Under the pieces are notes generated by a model. It was not told the DNA's origin, ran no database searches, and saw only the letters and a list, made by a program, of their open reading frames with translations. From assembly GCA_009786455.1 (NCBI GenBank), contig WQTD01000003.1, forward strand, positions 60,119 to 102,252: a stretch of 42,134 bases of DNA. Direction: 5' to 3'. Both the position numbers and the translations under genes were made by a program. This document shows, piece by piece, positions 18,408 to 26,547 of the stretch; positions within the stretch are counted from its first letter, which is position 1, and every line of letters begins with the position of its first letter. The stretch is from Treponema sp. GTDB taxonomy: Bacteria > Spirochaetota > Spirochaetia > Treponematales > Breznakiellaceae.

Positions 18408-18436
18408 TTTATACAGAAAGCAGGAGGTTTCGTCAA
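18408..18436 (-). promoter_or_regulatory. sigma70 promoter of the gltB3-glmS-glnA-ANTAR operon
   Basis: On the minus strand, TTGACG (18436-18431), a 17-base spacer and TATAAA (18413-18408) put the transcript start about 3 bases before the first ATG at 18398. The operon therefore seems to begin with a leaderless gene and has no room for an ANTAR leader. Confidence 0.65.
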
Positions 18437-18748
18437 GAGTCTCTTTCAGATGGAAATATTCAGTTCGATATTGTTCATTTATTTTTTGACAATGATCGCA
18501 TTCGGTGGCGATAATATCACGAGTAAAATCAACTTTATATTTTTATTTCATTTTTTCATGCGTTTTGATATAGGGAATTGTTATTTGCATTACATAACGG
18601 ATATCTTCTCCATATGGAAAAAAGGTCTGCGAATATAATCCCTGCATTTTAAGCTGTTTCAGGCGCATTTTGCTCTGTTTCGTCAAAATCTGCTTTATTC
18701 ATTTAATCCTAACCTATAATCTATAAAAAAAGCACAGGGTAATGAACT
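18437..18748. other. intergenic region between divergent gltB3 and HD-GYP genes
   Basis: About 310 AT-rich bases. A 62-codon open frame at 18450-18638 (plus) has no Shine-Dalgarno sequence and a composition expected by chance. A possible -10 TATAAT lies near 18715 for the HD-GYP gene, without a clear -35. No structured RNA was recognised. Confidence 0.4.
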
Positions 18749-19714
18749 ATGAACAGTAAGTCAGAAAAAAACAAAAAAGAAAAAACAACTGACAATAAAA
18801 GCAGGGAAGCGGAAAATTTTTACACCTCATTTCTGAAATTCACTCAATGCGTTTTTACGGGCATAGGCGCATTGGATATCGATACAATTGCAAAAGAAAT
18901 TATAAAGCTGCGGCATGAAATACAGTATAACTGCCGTTTCCTGCTGTATGCCGGAAGCTGCATAGAATCGGTAAACAATGGAAATTACCTTGCCTCCCAT
19001 GCGGTACGCTCTACAGTTACTGCGATGATTATCGGCAAAAGTCTTAAAATGCCTCCGCACCAGCTACTGGAGCTGGGTATTGCGGCATTTCTTCATGATA
19101 TAGGCATGCTCATGCTTCCCTCCGAAACATATTTAAGCGAATCAGAGTTAAAGGCGAAGGAAAAAGAATTAATTAACAGCCATCCCATGCACGGTTTTAA
19201 TGTGCTCAAGTCTTTTAACTGCTCTCCTGTAGTCAGTTCGGCTGTGCTTGAACATCACGAGCGGGAAAACGGATCTGGCTATCCCCGGAAGCTTAAAGGA
19301 GACAACATCAGCTTATACGGAAAAATTATCGCCGTCTCCTGCTCTTATGAAGCTTTATGCGCAAAACGCTCCTATAAAAAAATGAAGGATCAACACAGCG
19401 GTATAGTGGAATTGTTAAAAAACGAAGGAAACCAATATGACATTAAAATTGTCAGAGCTCTTGTCGCCGCTCTTTCAATTTTCCCGATAGGGACGCCTGT
19501 CTTATTGTCAAACGGCAAACAGGGACGGGTGTATGATATTAATCCTGTAAACAATCACTATCCCATTGTTCAGGTTGATGAAGATAAAATTATAAGAACA
19601 TCCTGTAATGACGTTTCAATAGTCCGTTACTTCACTCAGGAAGAGATTGATCGTAAAAAACAGGGTTGGTACAGCGCCGAAGAATATATTATGAAACACC
19701 GTCCGGCATCTTAA
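18749..19714 (+). CDS. HD-GYP domain protein, probable cyclic dinucleotide phosphodiesterase
   Basis: The 321-residue cytoplasmic protein has an N-terminal charged tail (1-22), a helical region, then the HD-GYP core: HDIGM (His116-Asp117), SHPMHG, HHERENGSGYP (His169-His170, Gly-Tyr-Pro 177-179) and ISLYGKIIAVSCSYEALCAKRSYKK. Two departures from the consensus are visible: HDIGM instead of HDIGK, and SCSYEAL where AD.YDAL is usual, so the Asp of the last metal motif is missing. Activity is therefore uncertain. A C-terminal extension (about 245-321) holds a small beta-rich segment ending in YSAEEYI. It is divergent from gltB3 and convergent with the oxidoreductase gene. Confidence 0.8.
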   Translation: MNSKSEKNKKEKTTDNKSREAENFYTSFLKFTQCVFTGIGALDIDTIAKEIIKLRHEIQYNCRFLLYAGSCIESVNNGNYLASHAVRSTVTAMIIGKSLKMPPHQLLELGIAAFLHDIGMLMLPSETYLSESELKAKEKELINSHPMHGFNVLKSFNCSPVVSSAVLEHHERENGSGYPRKLKGDNISLYGKIIAVSCSYEALCAKRSYKKMKDQHSGIVELLKNEGNQYDIKIVRALVAALSIFPIGTPVLLSNGKQGRVYDINPVNNHYPIVQVDEDKIIRTSCNDVSIVRYFTQEEIDRKKQGWYSAEEYIMKHRPAS

Positions 19715-19720
19715 CTGAAA

Positions 19721-19741
19721 ATAAATGCTGCTTTCATTTAT
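19721..19741. terminator. hairpin between convergent HD-GYP and oxidoreductase genes
   Basis: ATAAATG and CATTTAT are perfect 7-bp arms around CTGCTTT in the 35-base convergent gap. There is no long U run, so it would be a weak, possibly bidirectional, terminator. Confidence 0.35.
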
Positions 19742-19749
19742 GACCTACT

Positions 19750-20997
19750 TTATGCTCCGCCCAATTTTGCCATTCTGTCTTCTTTTGTAAATGCCATAAG
19801 CCCGGGCTTTTCACAGACAAGATCAAAATCTATTTTATCAAGCGGTGTGCGCTCACGGATCAGGTTTGTGTAAATCCCCGCTTTCACAACATTGCCGATC
19901 ATGATATAGCCGTTTAATTTATTGCCGCTGTAGAAAAGTTTTTTATAAGTATTTCCTTCGTCCTTTTTATATACTTCGCCGGTATAATTTCCGGCAGTGA
20001 TCATGTGAAGACCGAAAAAGCCAATCGCATTCATTGGAATTGCCTTATCAAAACTTTTTTCAGCCGCCACGCCGATTGCATTTACAGCCATGTTTATACC
20101 GGCGCATTCCCCCTGCATATAGGCGTTTGGAAGAAGCGCCATAATTTTATTCTGTCCGCTTGATATATCAAGAGTTTGCGTGCAATCACCTGCGGCGTAA
20201 ATATCAGGCGAGGAAGTTTCGGACTTACTGTTTACAATAATGCCGCGTTCAACATCGGCAATATCCTTTAAAAGCGAAGTGTTCGGACGCACGCCTACAG
20301 CTAAAACAAGTATGTCAAAGCTGATAGTTTCCCCGCTTTCAAAAATCGCTTTATTTCCTTCGAATTTTTTCACACTGGCTGCAAGTTTAAACTCAATGTT
20401 TCTGCTTTCTATATGTTTCTGCACAAGCCCGGCGGCTTCTTCATCCAGAATACTTGAAAGAATCCTTGGCGCAAGATCGGCAACAATAATTTTTGAAACT
20501 CTTTTTTCAATTCCTTCCGCGCACTTCAAACCAATTAAACCTGCTCCGATTATTAAGACTTCCACGTCTTTTTTCCTGGCAAGCATCCCGTCCAGTTTAC
20601 GCGCATCATCAAGGCTCATGAAGGTAGTTTTTTCCTTTACTGTATCAAGTCCCTCAAATGGCGGCACAAACGGAGAAGAACCTGCGGCAACGAGAAGTTT
20701 ATCATAAGAAATATTTTTTCCGCCGGATAATAAAAGTTGTTTTTTTTCCTCGTCAATTGATTTCACCGTAACATTTGACAATAAAGTGACATTATTTTCA
20801 ATGTAAAAGTTATTCGCACGGTATTTCATGCTCTCTTCCGTGACTTTTCCAAGCAGAAGATAGGAAATAAGCGGACGCGAATATGTATGATGCGCTTCGT
20901 TTGTAATGATTGTAATTTCTCCCTTTTTATCAATCTGCCTGATTCCTTCAACAGCCCCGATGCCTGCCGCCGAATTGCCGATTATTGCATACTTCAT
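19750..20997 (-). CDS. FAD/NAD(P)-dependent oxidoreductase, probable electron-input subunit of the split glutamate synthase
   Basis: The 415-residue protein is of the NirB-N-terminal/rubredoxin-reductase type. It has an FAD-binding start (AIIGNSAAGIGAVEGIR), the RPLISYLL segment, an NAD(P)-binding motif (GAGLIGLKCAEGI) and a second FAD contact (SSPDIYAAGDCTQ). It lacks the Cys pair of disulfide reductases, as expected for a ferredoxin-linked enzyme. It is encoded 68 bases downstream of the 16-Cys ferredoxin gene on the same strand. Genes of this kind occur next to archaeal-type glutamate synthase genes in clostridia, as far as I recall. I infer that it passes NAD(P)H electrons through the ferredoxin to the FMN subunit. 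Confidence 0.8.
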   Translation of the reverse strand: MKYAIIGNSAAGIGAVEGIRQIDKKGEITIITNEAHHTYSRPLISYLLLGKVTEESMKYRANNFYIENNVTLLSNVTVKSIDEEKKQLLLSGGKNISYDKLLVAAGSSPFVPPFEGLDTVKEKTTFMSLDDARKLDGMLARKKDVEVLIIGAGLIGLKCAEGIEKRVSKIIVADLAPRILSSILDEEAAGLVQKHIESRNIEFKLAASVKKFEGNKAIFESGETISFDILVLAVGVRPNTSLLKDIADVERGIIVNSKSETSSPDIYAAGDCTQTLDISSGQNKIMALLPNAYMQGECAGINMAVNAIGVAAEKSFDKAIPMNAIGFFGLHMITAGNYTGEVYKKDEGNTYKKLFYSGNKLNGYIMIGNVVKAGIYTNLIRERTPLDKIDFDLVCEKPGLMAFTKEDRMAKLGGA

Positions 20998-21014
20998 CTG
21001 AACCTCATTGTAAA

Positions 21015-21063
21015 GCGGCTGAATAGCCGCGGATTAAAATCGAAAATGAAACGAAGTTTCATT
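21015..21063. repeat. two hairpins in the ferredoxin-oxidoreductase gap
   Basis: GCGGCT/AGCCGC (21015-21030, loop GAAT) and AATGAAAC/GTTTCATT (21045-21063, loop GAA) fill most of the 68-base gap. The second is the sister of 17661-17680. Both sites lie right behind a subunit gene of the same enzyme system, which suggests a role in mRNA processing. Confidence 0.6.
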
Positions 21064-21065
21064 AG

Positions 21066-21497
21066 TTATCCCCTTTCTTCAAAAACAATCGCATTGTTGG
21101 GACAGCCTTTAACGCAGGTTGGAGTACCTGCGGCGGTTTTAACGCAAAGCTCGCACTTTTCAACAGCGCCGTCTTCGGAAGGAGACACCGCTCCGAAAGG
21201 ACAGCTTAAAATGCATGTGTAGCAGCTAACACACCGGGATTGATTAATTGTTATGACGCCGGCGGTGATTGTAAGCGAGCCGGTTATGCAGCCCTTTACG
21301 CAAAGCGGTTCATTGCAATGACGGCAGGAAACCGCAAAACTCACTCCGTCTTTTTCTTCAATTTTTATTTTTGGACGTATCTTGATGTTTTTTAAGGCGC
21401 GCGCCATGTCTTTTTCATTGGTACCTGCGAATGCGCAGTAATACTCGCATAAATGACAGCCAAGGCACCACTTTTCGTTTACATATACTCTTTTCAT
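21066..21497 (-). CDS. polyferredoxin with four [4Fe-4S] motifs (HycB/DmsB-like)
   Basis: The 143-residue protein contains 16 Cys in four groups: CLGCHLCEYYC, CRHCNEPLCVKGC, CVSCYTCILSCP and CELCVKTAAGTPTCVKGCP. This spacing is that of the HycB/HydN/DmsB electron-transfer subunits that carry up to four [4Fe-4S] clusters. It follows purA after 18 bases and precedes the FAD oxidoreductase. The likely job is to carry electrons between that oxidoreductase and the FMN glutamate synthase subunit. Another oxidoreductase partner cannot be excluded. Confidence 0.85.
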   Translation of the reverse strand: MKRVYVNEKWCLGCHLCEYYCAFAGTNEKDMARALKNIKIRPKIKIEEKDGVSFAVSCRHCNEPLCVKGCITGSLTITAGVITINQSRCVSCYTCILSCPFGAVSPSEDGAVEKCELCVKTAAGTPTCVKGCPNNAIVFEERG

Positions 21498-21515
21498 TTT
21501 TGCAGCTCCTGCTCC

Positions 21516-22784
21516 CTACATCATTAAATATTCATCGCGCTCCGCTCCGACTGACACATAACGTACCGGACAGCCGACAGCTTTCTCGATATAGCGAATA
21601 TAATTTAAGGCCGCATCAGGCAAATCCTTCACGGAGCGGCACTTTGAAATATCAGTTTTAAATCCATCGAGGTATTCATAAACAGGTTTGGCTTTATCCA
21701 GTTTATCGCCCGAAGGAAATTGTTCAGTCTTTACTCCGTCAATTTCATAGGCGGCGCAAACGGGAATTCTTTCCATAAAGGAAAGAACATCCAGTTTTGT
21801 AAGCGCGATCTCTTTCGCGCCCTGCACCATTACGCCGTACCTGCTTGCGGGAATGTCAAACGCGCCTACCCTGCGCGGACGCCCTGTAGCGGCCCCGTAC
21901 TCCGCGCCTGCTTCACGGAGAGCAGACGCTTCATCTCCGGACATTTCAACGGTAAACGGTCCTTCGCCCACGCAGCTTGAATACGCCTTCATTACTCCAA
22001 TCACGTTATCAAGTTTTTCGCCGGGAATACCCGCTCCTGTCGGAGCGTAGGCTGCAAGCGTCTGAGACGAGGTAGTGTAGGGATAAATTCCGTAATCTAT
22101 ATCGCGTAACGCTCCAAGCTGCGCTTCGAATAAAATTTTTTTTCCTGCTTTTACGGATTTATTCAGATACTCTGTCGTATCTGTTATAAAAGGCACAAGT
22201 TTCCTGCCGTACTTGTTCAGCCAAATCAGGATTTCTTCGCGTTTTATTTCTCCCGCTCCGTACCCTTTCAGGGTTAAATTTTTCCAGGCAATAATACCCG
22301 TAAGTTTTTCTTCAAGCGAATCAGCATCAACCAGATCAAGCATCCGCAGACCTTTTTTCATGTACTTGTCTCCGTACACAGGCGCAATGCCGCGTTTGGT
22401 TGAACCGTATTTTTTATCGGCAAGCCGCTCTTCTTCAAGAATATCCTGCTGTTTATGATAGGGAAGGCAAACAAAAGCCTTATCGCTGATCTTAAAAGTA
22501 TCCGGAGTTACATCAATACCCTTCTCTTTTAATTTATCAATTTCGCCGCACAGATGCTCAAGATCAATCACCATGCCGTTACCCATAATATTTATTACAC
22601 CGTCGCGCAGAATACCGGAAGGCAGAAGGTTGAGAATAAATTTTCCTTTATCGTTTACAACTGTATGCCCCGCGTTATTTCCGCCCTGATAACGGCAGAT
22701 AATGTCATAACCTTCCGACAGCAAATCGACCATACGGCCTTTGCCTTCATCACCCCAGTTAATACCGACAATTGCTGTAAGCAT
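21516..22784 (-). CDS. purA: adenylosuccinate synthetase
   Basis: The 422-residue enzyme converts IMP, aspartate and GTP to adenylosuccinate. It begins TAIVGINWGDEGKGRMVDLL, where the family usually has QWGDEGKGK, then NNAGHTVV, GSTKRGIAPVYGDKYMKKG, EAQLGALRDIDYGIYPYTTSS, GVMKAYSSCVGEGPFT, the ATGRPRRVGAFD region and a C terminus ending SVGAERDEYL. Length is normal. TAGGAGG precedes the ATG, and the purB stop is 8 bases upstream. It is the third gene of purC-purB-purA. Confidence 0.95.
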   Translation of the reverse strand: MLTAIVGINWGDEGKGRMVDLLSEGYDIICRYQGGNNAGHTVVNDKGKFILNLLPSGILRDGVINIMGNGMVIDLEHLCGEIDKLKEKGIDVTPDTFKISDKAFVCLPYHKQQDILEEERLADKKYGSTKRGIAPVYGDKYMKKGLRMLDLVDADSLEEKLTGIIAWKNLTLKGYGAGEIKREEILIWLNKYGRKLVPFITDTTEYLNKSVKAGKKILFEAQLGALRDIDYGIYPYTTSSQTLAAYAPTGAGIPGEKLDNVIGVMKAYSSCVGEGPFTVEMSGDEASALREAGAEYGAATGRPRRVGAFDIPASRYGVMVQGAKEIALTKLDVLSFMERIPVCAAYEIDGVKTEQFPSGDKLDKAKPVYEYLDGFKTDISKCRSVKDLPDAALNYIRYIEKAVGCPVRYVSVGAERDEYLMM

Positions 22785-22792
22785 ATTTCCTC

Positions 22793-24262
22793 CTACACCG
22801 ATATTTCAGCATCCGCGCCCAGAAATTCTTTATTCATGTCGATAATTCTCCTGACATCTGTTAAGAACTCTTCGGTTTGTTCTTTTGCTCTTCCTGTAAA
22901 TTGTTCGGCTAACAGCAGCTTGTCCAATTCTCCGCGCGTTATGCTGAATGCCTCATCCTGCGCAATGCGATCAATTAAATCATTTTCACCGCCGTTCTGT
23001 TTGATTCTTTTTGCCGCTTCAACCGAGTGCAGCCGAATTCTTTCGTGCAGCGTCTGTCTGTTGCCGCCTCCGGCGGCCAGACCTTTTTTAACGCAGTGCA
23101 TTAAAATATTTTCTGTTGCCATAAAGGGAAGTTCTTCTTTTAAATGTTTTTCAATTATTTTAGGATAAACGGTAATGCCGCCTGCGATGTTTATCATCAG
23201 CATAAGAATCGCGTCAACTGCGAGAAACGCCTGCGGAATCGCAATGCGTCTGTTCGCAGAGTCGTCAAGAGTGCGTTCCATCCACTGCGCGCTTGCTGTC
23301 AGCGCTGGATTAAGAGCGTCAACCGTCACATAACGGGCGAGGGATGCGATACGTTCGCTTCTCATCGGGTTGCGTTTGTACGCCATAGCGCTTGAGCCGA
23401 CCTGCCCGGACTCAAACGGCTCGTCAACTTCTTTAAGATGGGAGAGTAGACGGATGTCATTTGAAAATTTATAGGCGCTCTGCGCAATGCCTGAAAGCAC
23501 AGACAGCGTATAATAATCAATTTTGCGCGAATATGTCTGCCCGCTTACAGCGTACACTTTGTCAAACCCCATTTTTTCGGCAATCTTTTTTTCAAGCGAT
23601 TTTACTTTTTCATGATCGCCGCCGAACAATGAAAGAAAACTCGCGCAGGTACCGGTCGTACCTTTACAGCCGAGCAGTTTTAAATTGCCAAGAGTGAAGT
23701 CAAGCTGCTGGAGATCAAAAAGCATATCCTGCATCCACAGCGACGCGCGTTTTCCCACTGTCGTCGGCTGCGCTGTCTGAAAATGAGTGTACGCAAGAGT
23801 CGGCAGTGATTTGTATTCATCCGCGAAATGAAAAAGTTTATCAAGAGCGGTTACAAGAAGGCGTTTAACGCGCAGTAAAGCGGAATGCTGCACGATAATA
23901 TCGGTATTGTCGCCAACATAACATGAAGTCGCGCCAAGATGAATGATGGGCATTGCCGCAGGGCATTGATCGCCGTAAGCTCTGATATGCGCCATGACAT
24001 CGTGCCTTATTTCCGATTCGTATTTGGCGGCAGTTTCATAATTGATATCAGTCTGCCGCGCTTTCATTTCATTAATTTGATTGTCAGTAATGCCTAACCC
24101 CAATTCTTTCTGGCTTTCGGCAAGAGCGATCCACAGTTTACGCCATGTTGAGAATTTAAAATCATCGGAGAATATACCCTGCATCTCTGCGCTTGCGTAT
24201 CTTCTACATAGGGGATTTTCGTAACGATTGGCAACGATACGGGAATCATCGCCTTTAAGCAT
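22793..24262 (-). CDS. purB: adenylosuccinate lyase, long eukaryote-like form
   Basis: The 489-residue protein catalyses two fumarate eliminations in purine synthesis (SAICAR to AICAR, adenylosuccinate to AMP). The superfamily signature is SSAMAYKRNPMRSERIASLAR, and HLGATSCYVGDNTDI and THFQTAQPTTVGKRASLW are clear. The length and the motif form (AYKRNP rather than PHKxNP) resemble the eukaryotic type rather than the roughly 430-residue Bacillus type. The start overlaps the purC stop by 8 bases, giving translational coupling. Confidence 0.93.
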   Translation of the reverse strand: MLKGDDSRIVANRYENPLCRRYASAEMQGIFSDDFKFSTWRKLWIALAESQKELGLGITDNQINEMKARQTDINYETAAKYESEIRHDVMAHIRAYGDQCPAAMPIIHLGATSCYVGDNTDIIVQHSALLRVKRLLVTALDKLFHFADEYKSLPTLAYTHFQTAQPTTVGKRASLWMQDMLFDLQQLDFTLGNLKLLGCKGTTGTCASFLSLFGGDHEKVKSLEKKIAEKMGFDKVYAVSGQTYSRKIDYYTLSVLSGIAQSAYKFSNDIRLLSHLKEVDEPFESGQVGSSAMAYKRNPMRSERIASLARYVTVDALNPALTASAQWMERTLDDSANRRIAIPQAFLAVDAILMLMINIAGGITVYPKIIEKHLKEELPFMATENILMHCVKKGLAAGGGNRQTLHERIRLHSVEAAKRIKQNGGENDLIDRIAQDEAFSITRGELDKLLLAEQFTGRAKEQTEEFLTDVRRIIDMNKEFLGADAEISV

Positions 24263-24962
24263 TATTTTCCAGCCTCTTTAAAACTTCCCTGTAACCTTCA
24301 AGCACATCGCCGAGATCGCGGCGGAAAACATCCTTATCAAGTTTTTTATTTGTAGCGGAATCCCAGAACCTGCAGGAGTCAGGTGATATTTCGTCGCATA
24401 AAATTATCCTGCCGCTTGTTCGGCCAAACTCAAGTTTAAAATCAACAAGCTTGATTCCCATCTTCGAAAACAGCGCGCATAAAAGCTCATTTATTTTTAA
24501 CGCCTGCGCTCTCATTAACGAAAGTTCATCAGCTGTGGCAATGCCGATAGCGGTAATCTGGCTGTCGTTAATCATCGGATCGCCGAGCTCATCGCTCTTC
24601 AGGCTGAATTCCGTGGTAATATTTTTAAGAGCCGTTCCTTCAGGAACTCCGTATTTTTTGGAAAAACTTCCCGCGGCGACATTTCGCACAATTACCTCAA
24701 CCATGACAATCTCGGCTTTTTTTACAACCGCCGAAGTATCATCAATTACTTTGATCAAATGAGTTTCTATGCCGTTTTTCATCAGGTACTCAAAAATGAG
24801 ATTTGAAATCGCGGAGTTTAACACACCCTTACCGGAAATCTCTTCCTTTTTTTTGCCGTCAAAAGCGGTTGCCGTATCCTTGTAACGGAGGATGTAGCTG
24901 CCGCTGTCCGGTCCTTCACAGACGATTTTTGATTTACCTTCGTAAATTATTTTTTCAGACAT
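24255..24962 (-). CDS. purC: phosphoribosylaminoimidazole-succinocarboxamide (SAICAR) synthase
   Basis: The 235-residue enzyme ligates aspartate to CAIR with ATP. Recognisable blocks are YEGKSKIV at the N terminus, RYKDTATAFDGKKKEEISGKG, VEVIVRNVAAGSFSKKYGVPEG, DPMINDSQITAIG, VDFKLEFGRTSGRIILCDEISPDSCRFWD and a C-terminal YREVLKRL helix. Length is normal. AAAGGAG precedes the ATG. First gene of purC-purB-purA followed by the ferredoxin and oxidoreductase genes. Confidence 0.95.
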   Translation of the reverse strand: MSEKIIYEGKSKIVCEGPDSGSYILRYKDTATAFDGKKKEEISGKGVLNSAISNLIFEYLMKNGIETHLIKVIDDTSAVVKKAEIVMVEVIVRNVAAGSFSKKYGVPEGTALKNITTEFSLKSDELGDPMINDSQITAIGIATADELSLMRAQALKINELLCALFSKMGIKLVDFKLEFGRTSGRIILCDEISPDSCRFWDSATNKKLDKDVFRRDLGDVLEGYREVLKRLENNA

Positions 24963-24992
24963 GATTTTCTCCTTTGAGCCGCAGATGTTTAA

Positions 24993-25021
24993 GTTTTACA
25001 GGGAATCAAGAGGTTGGTCAA
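24993..25021 (-). promoter_or_regulatory. sigma70 promoter of the purCBA operon
   Basis: On the minus strand, TTGACC (25021-25016), a 17-base spacer and TAAAAC (24998-24993) lead to a leader of about 25 bases with a normal AAAGGAG site. No purine riboswitch fits in this leader. Confidence 0.55.
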
Positions 25022-25085
25022 GTGGCGTTCAAGAATATAAAATCTGTATAAACTGGAATAAAAGTTATACTGGCATTTAAAACAT

Positions 25086-25364
25086 TTATAATATCATCAA
25101 TAACATTTGTTCATTCCCGAATTTAACAGCGATATTTGCCCGTTTAACTTTATCCCTCAGCGCCTCCAGCGTTAAAGTCTCCGCCAAGCGTTTCCAAGTC
25201 TTCACCATGCTGGTTGTTGTGCATCTGTAATAATCAAACATACACATTGAATTTATGACACAGGTTGTCATATTTAAAAATATTTTCATTAAAAATTTCC
25301 GCAATATATACAGGCAGAGAACTACTTTATAAATAATGTTGTTAAAATGTATAAAATTGTTCAT
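25086..25364 (-). CDS. doubtful small open frame, possible gene remnant
   Basis: A 92-codon frame lies in the AT-rich gap upstream of purC. Its first 50 codons look like translated AT-rich spacer and include a dyad operator. Its last 40 (SMVKTWKRLAETLTLEALRD onward) have a protein-like, amphipathic composition. No Shine-Dalgarno sequence precedes the first ATG. The tail could be the end of a decayed gene. I do not recognise a family. Confidence 0.2.
   Translation of the reverse strand: MNNFIHFNNIIYKVVLCLYILRKFLMKIFLNMTTCVINSMCMFDYYRCTTTSMVKTWKRLAETLTLEALRDKVKRANIAVKFGNEQMLLMIL
25254..25272. promoter_or_regulatory. perfect 19-bp dyad operator, site 1
   Basis: TATGACACAGGTTGTCATA has exact 7-bp arms around CAGGT. 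The same core, ATGACA-n-AGGT-TGTCAT, recurs at 26479. The right arm provides a TTGTCA that could serve as a -35, 17 bases before ATTAAA on the plus strand. The WYL regulator encoded nearby is the best candidate ligand. Confidence 0.6.
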
Positions 25365-25430
25365 TAAAAATATTTTATTTCCTGTAAAAAATATTTTACT
25401 TTATAAAAAAAATTTTCAGGAGTCAGGCAG

Positions 25431-25499
25431 ATGAAACATTTTTTATTTTTTCTTTTGGCGGTTTTTTTATTTGGAATATATTTACTCATTTATCAGTAA
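25431..25499 (+). CDS. 22-residue single-span membrane micropeptide
   Basis: An ATG at 25431 preceded by a strong AGGAG (spacing 9) opens a 22-codon frame ending in TAA at 25497. The predicted peptide starts MKHFLFFLLAVF, is almost entirely hydrophobic and ends LLIYQ, so it would be one transmembrane helix with a positively charged N terminus. The good ribosome-binding site in otherwise non-coding AT-rich sequence is the main evidence. It stands 81 bases before the WYL regulator gene and downstream of dyad site 1. Small toxins and small regulatory membrane proteins look like this; function is unknown. Confidence 0.5.
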   Translation: MKHFLFFLLAVFLFGIYLLIYQ

Positions 25500-25538
25500 A
25501 GAAATACTGATGTCTCAAACCGGTATTTTTACATTACC

Positions 25539-25552
25539 TTGACGTTAGTCAA
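25539..25552. promoter_or_regulatory. dyad before the WYL regulator gene, probably overlapping its promoter
   Basis: TTGACGTTAGTCAA has exact 5-bp arms around GTTA, and its left arm resembles a -35. It lies 28 bases before the WYL start and may serve autoregulation. The half-site TGAC is shared with the two longer dyads at 25254 and 26479, but the spacing differs. Confidence 0.4.
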
Positions 25553-25580
25553 TATTTATAATTAATATTTAGGGAAAATC

Positions 25581-26477
25581 ATGTACCGTCAATTTGAAAT
25601 AATGTATCTCCTTATGAATAAAAAAGGCGCTACAGCGAAGGAACTGGCGGAGCATTTCGGAGTTTCACAGCGCACAATTTACCGTGATATTGACACTCTA
25701 AGTCTTGCAGGAATTCCTGTTTATACCGAAAAAGGCAAAGGCGGCGGCATAGGTTTGCAGCCTGAATTTGTATTAAATAAATCAATTCTCAGCGAGCAGG
25801 AACAAAATGAGATATTAACAGCTCTGCAGGGATTAATCAGCATAAAAACATCGGCTTCAGATCAGATTTTAAATAAGCTTTCCATGATATTTAACAAAAA
25901 TACTGTAAAATGGCTGGAAGTTGATTTCTCAGGCTGGGGTTTTGATGACAACAATATTTTTCAGGATTTTAAAACCGCTATTCTGGAAAAACGAATTGTC
26001 GAATTTGAATATTTCGGCAGTTCCGGCGGGATGACTTATCGACAGATTGAACCGGTTCAGCTTTGGTTTAAATCCAAAACCTGGTATGTAAGGGGATTTT
26101 GCCTGACAAGGAACGGTATGCGTACATTCAGACTTACAAGGATAAAAAATCAGAAAGTGACAGATAAATATTTCCCTGAACGAAATCCGGAAGAAATAAT
26201 ATCAAAAGAAAAAAATGAAGAGACAGAAAAGAAAATATTAAAAATTAAATTAAAAATCGCTCCTCAAATGTTTTATCGTATGTTTGATGATTTCGGCGTA
26301 TATATCCCAAAAAAGCAAAAAGACGAAAGTTATACAGTAACATTAAATATACCGGAAAATGACTGGATTTATAATATCATCCTGTCTTACGGGGAATTTA
26401 TTGAAGTCCTTTCTCCCAAACATGTGCAAAATACAATCAAGGAAAAATCGCGTAAAATTTATCAAAAATATTTATAA
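25581..26477 (+). CDS. WYL-domain transcriptional regulator (YafY family)
   Basis: The 298-residue protein has an N-terminal HTH_11 winged helix (about 1-60: RQFEIMYLLMNKKGATAKEL, HFGVSQRTIYRDIDTLSLAG), a linker, then a WYL domain (about 130-215) with YFGSSGGMTYRQIEPVQLWF and the arginine-rich FRLTRIKN, followed by a WCX C-terminal extension. WYL domains sense nucleotides or other ligands. TTAGGGAAAATC precedes the ATG. It leads a plus-strand run with two genes of unknown function. A dyad between it and the next gene (26479) overlaps the following promoter, which suggests local control. Confidence 0.88.
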   Translation: MYRQFEIMYLLMNKKGATAKELAEHFGVSQRTIYRDIDTLSLAGIPVYTEKGKGGGIGLQPEFVLNKSILSEQEQNEILTALQGLISIKTSASDQILNKLSMIFNKNTVKWLEVDFSGWGFDDNNIFQDFKTAILEKRIVEFEYFGSSGGMTYRQIEPVQLWFKSKTWYVRGFCLTRNGMRTFRLTRIKNQKVTDKYFPERNPEEIISKEKNEETEKKILKIKLKIAPQMFYRMFDDFGVYIPKKQKDESYTVTLNIPENDWIYNIILSYGEFIEVLSPKHVQNTIKEKSRKIYQKYL

Positions 26478-26478
26478 T

Positions 26479-26495
26479 ATGACAAAGGTTGTCAT
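26479..26495. promoter_or_regulatory. perfect 17-bp dyad operator, site 2
   Basis: ATGACAAAGGTTGTCAT starts 2 bases after the WYL stop. It matches the core of site 1 at 25254 with the same 5-base spacer. TTGTCA in its right arm, 17 bases before TTATAA, makes a probable promoter for the gene at 26548, so bound regulator would occupy the -35. Confidence 0.6.
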
Positions 26496-26547
26496 CTTTA
26501 TTATATTATATTTATAAGGCAGGCAGAATTTCGTTGGAGGCTTTTTC

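Noticed and set aside
18450-18638. 62-codon plus-strand frame before the HD-GYP gene
   Set aside because: No ribosome-binding site, and AT-rich composition as expected from translated spacer.
22554-23168. 204-codon plus-strand frame across purA and purB
   Set aside because: Antisense to two clearly recognised enzymes and low in protein-like motifs.
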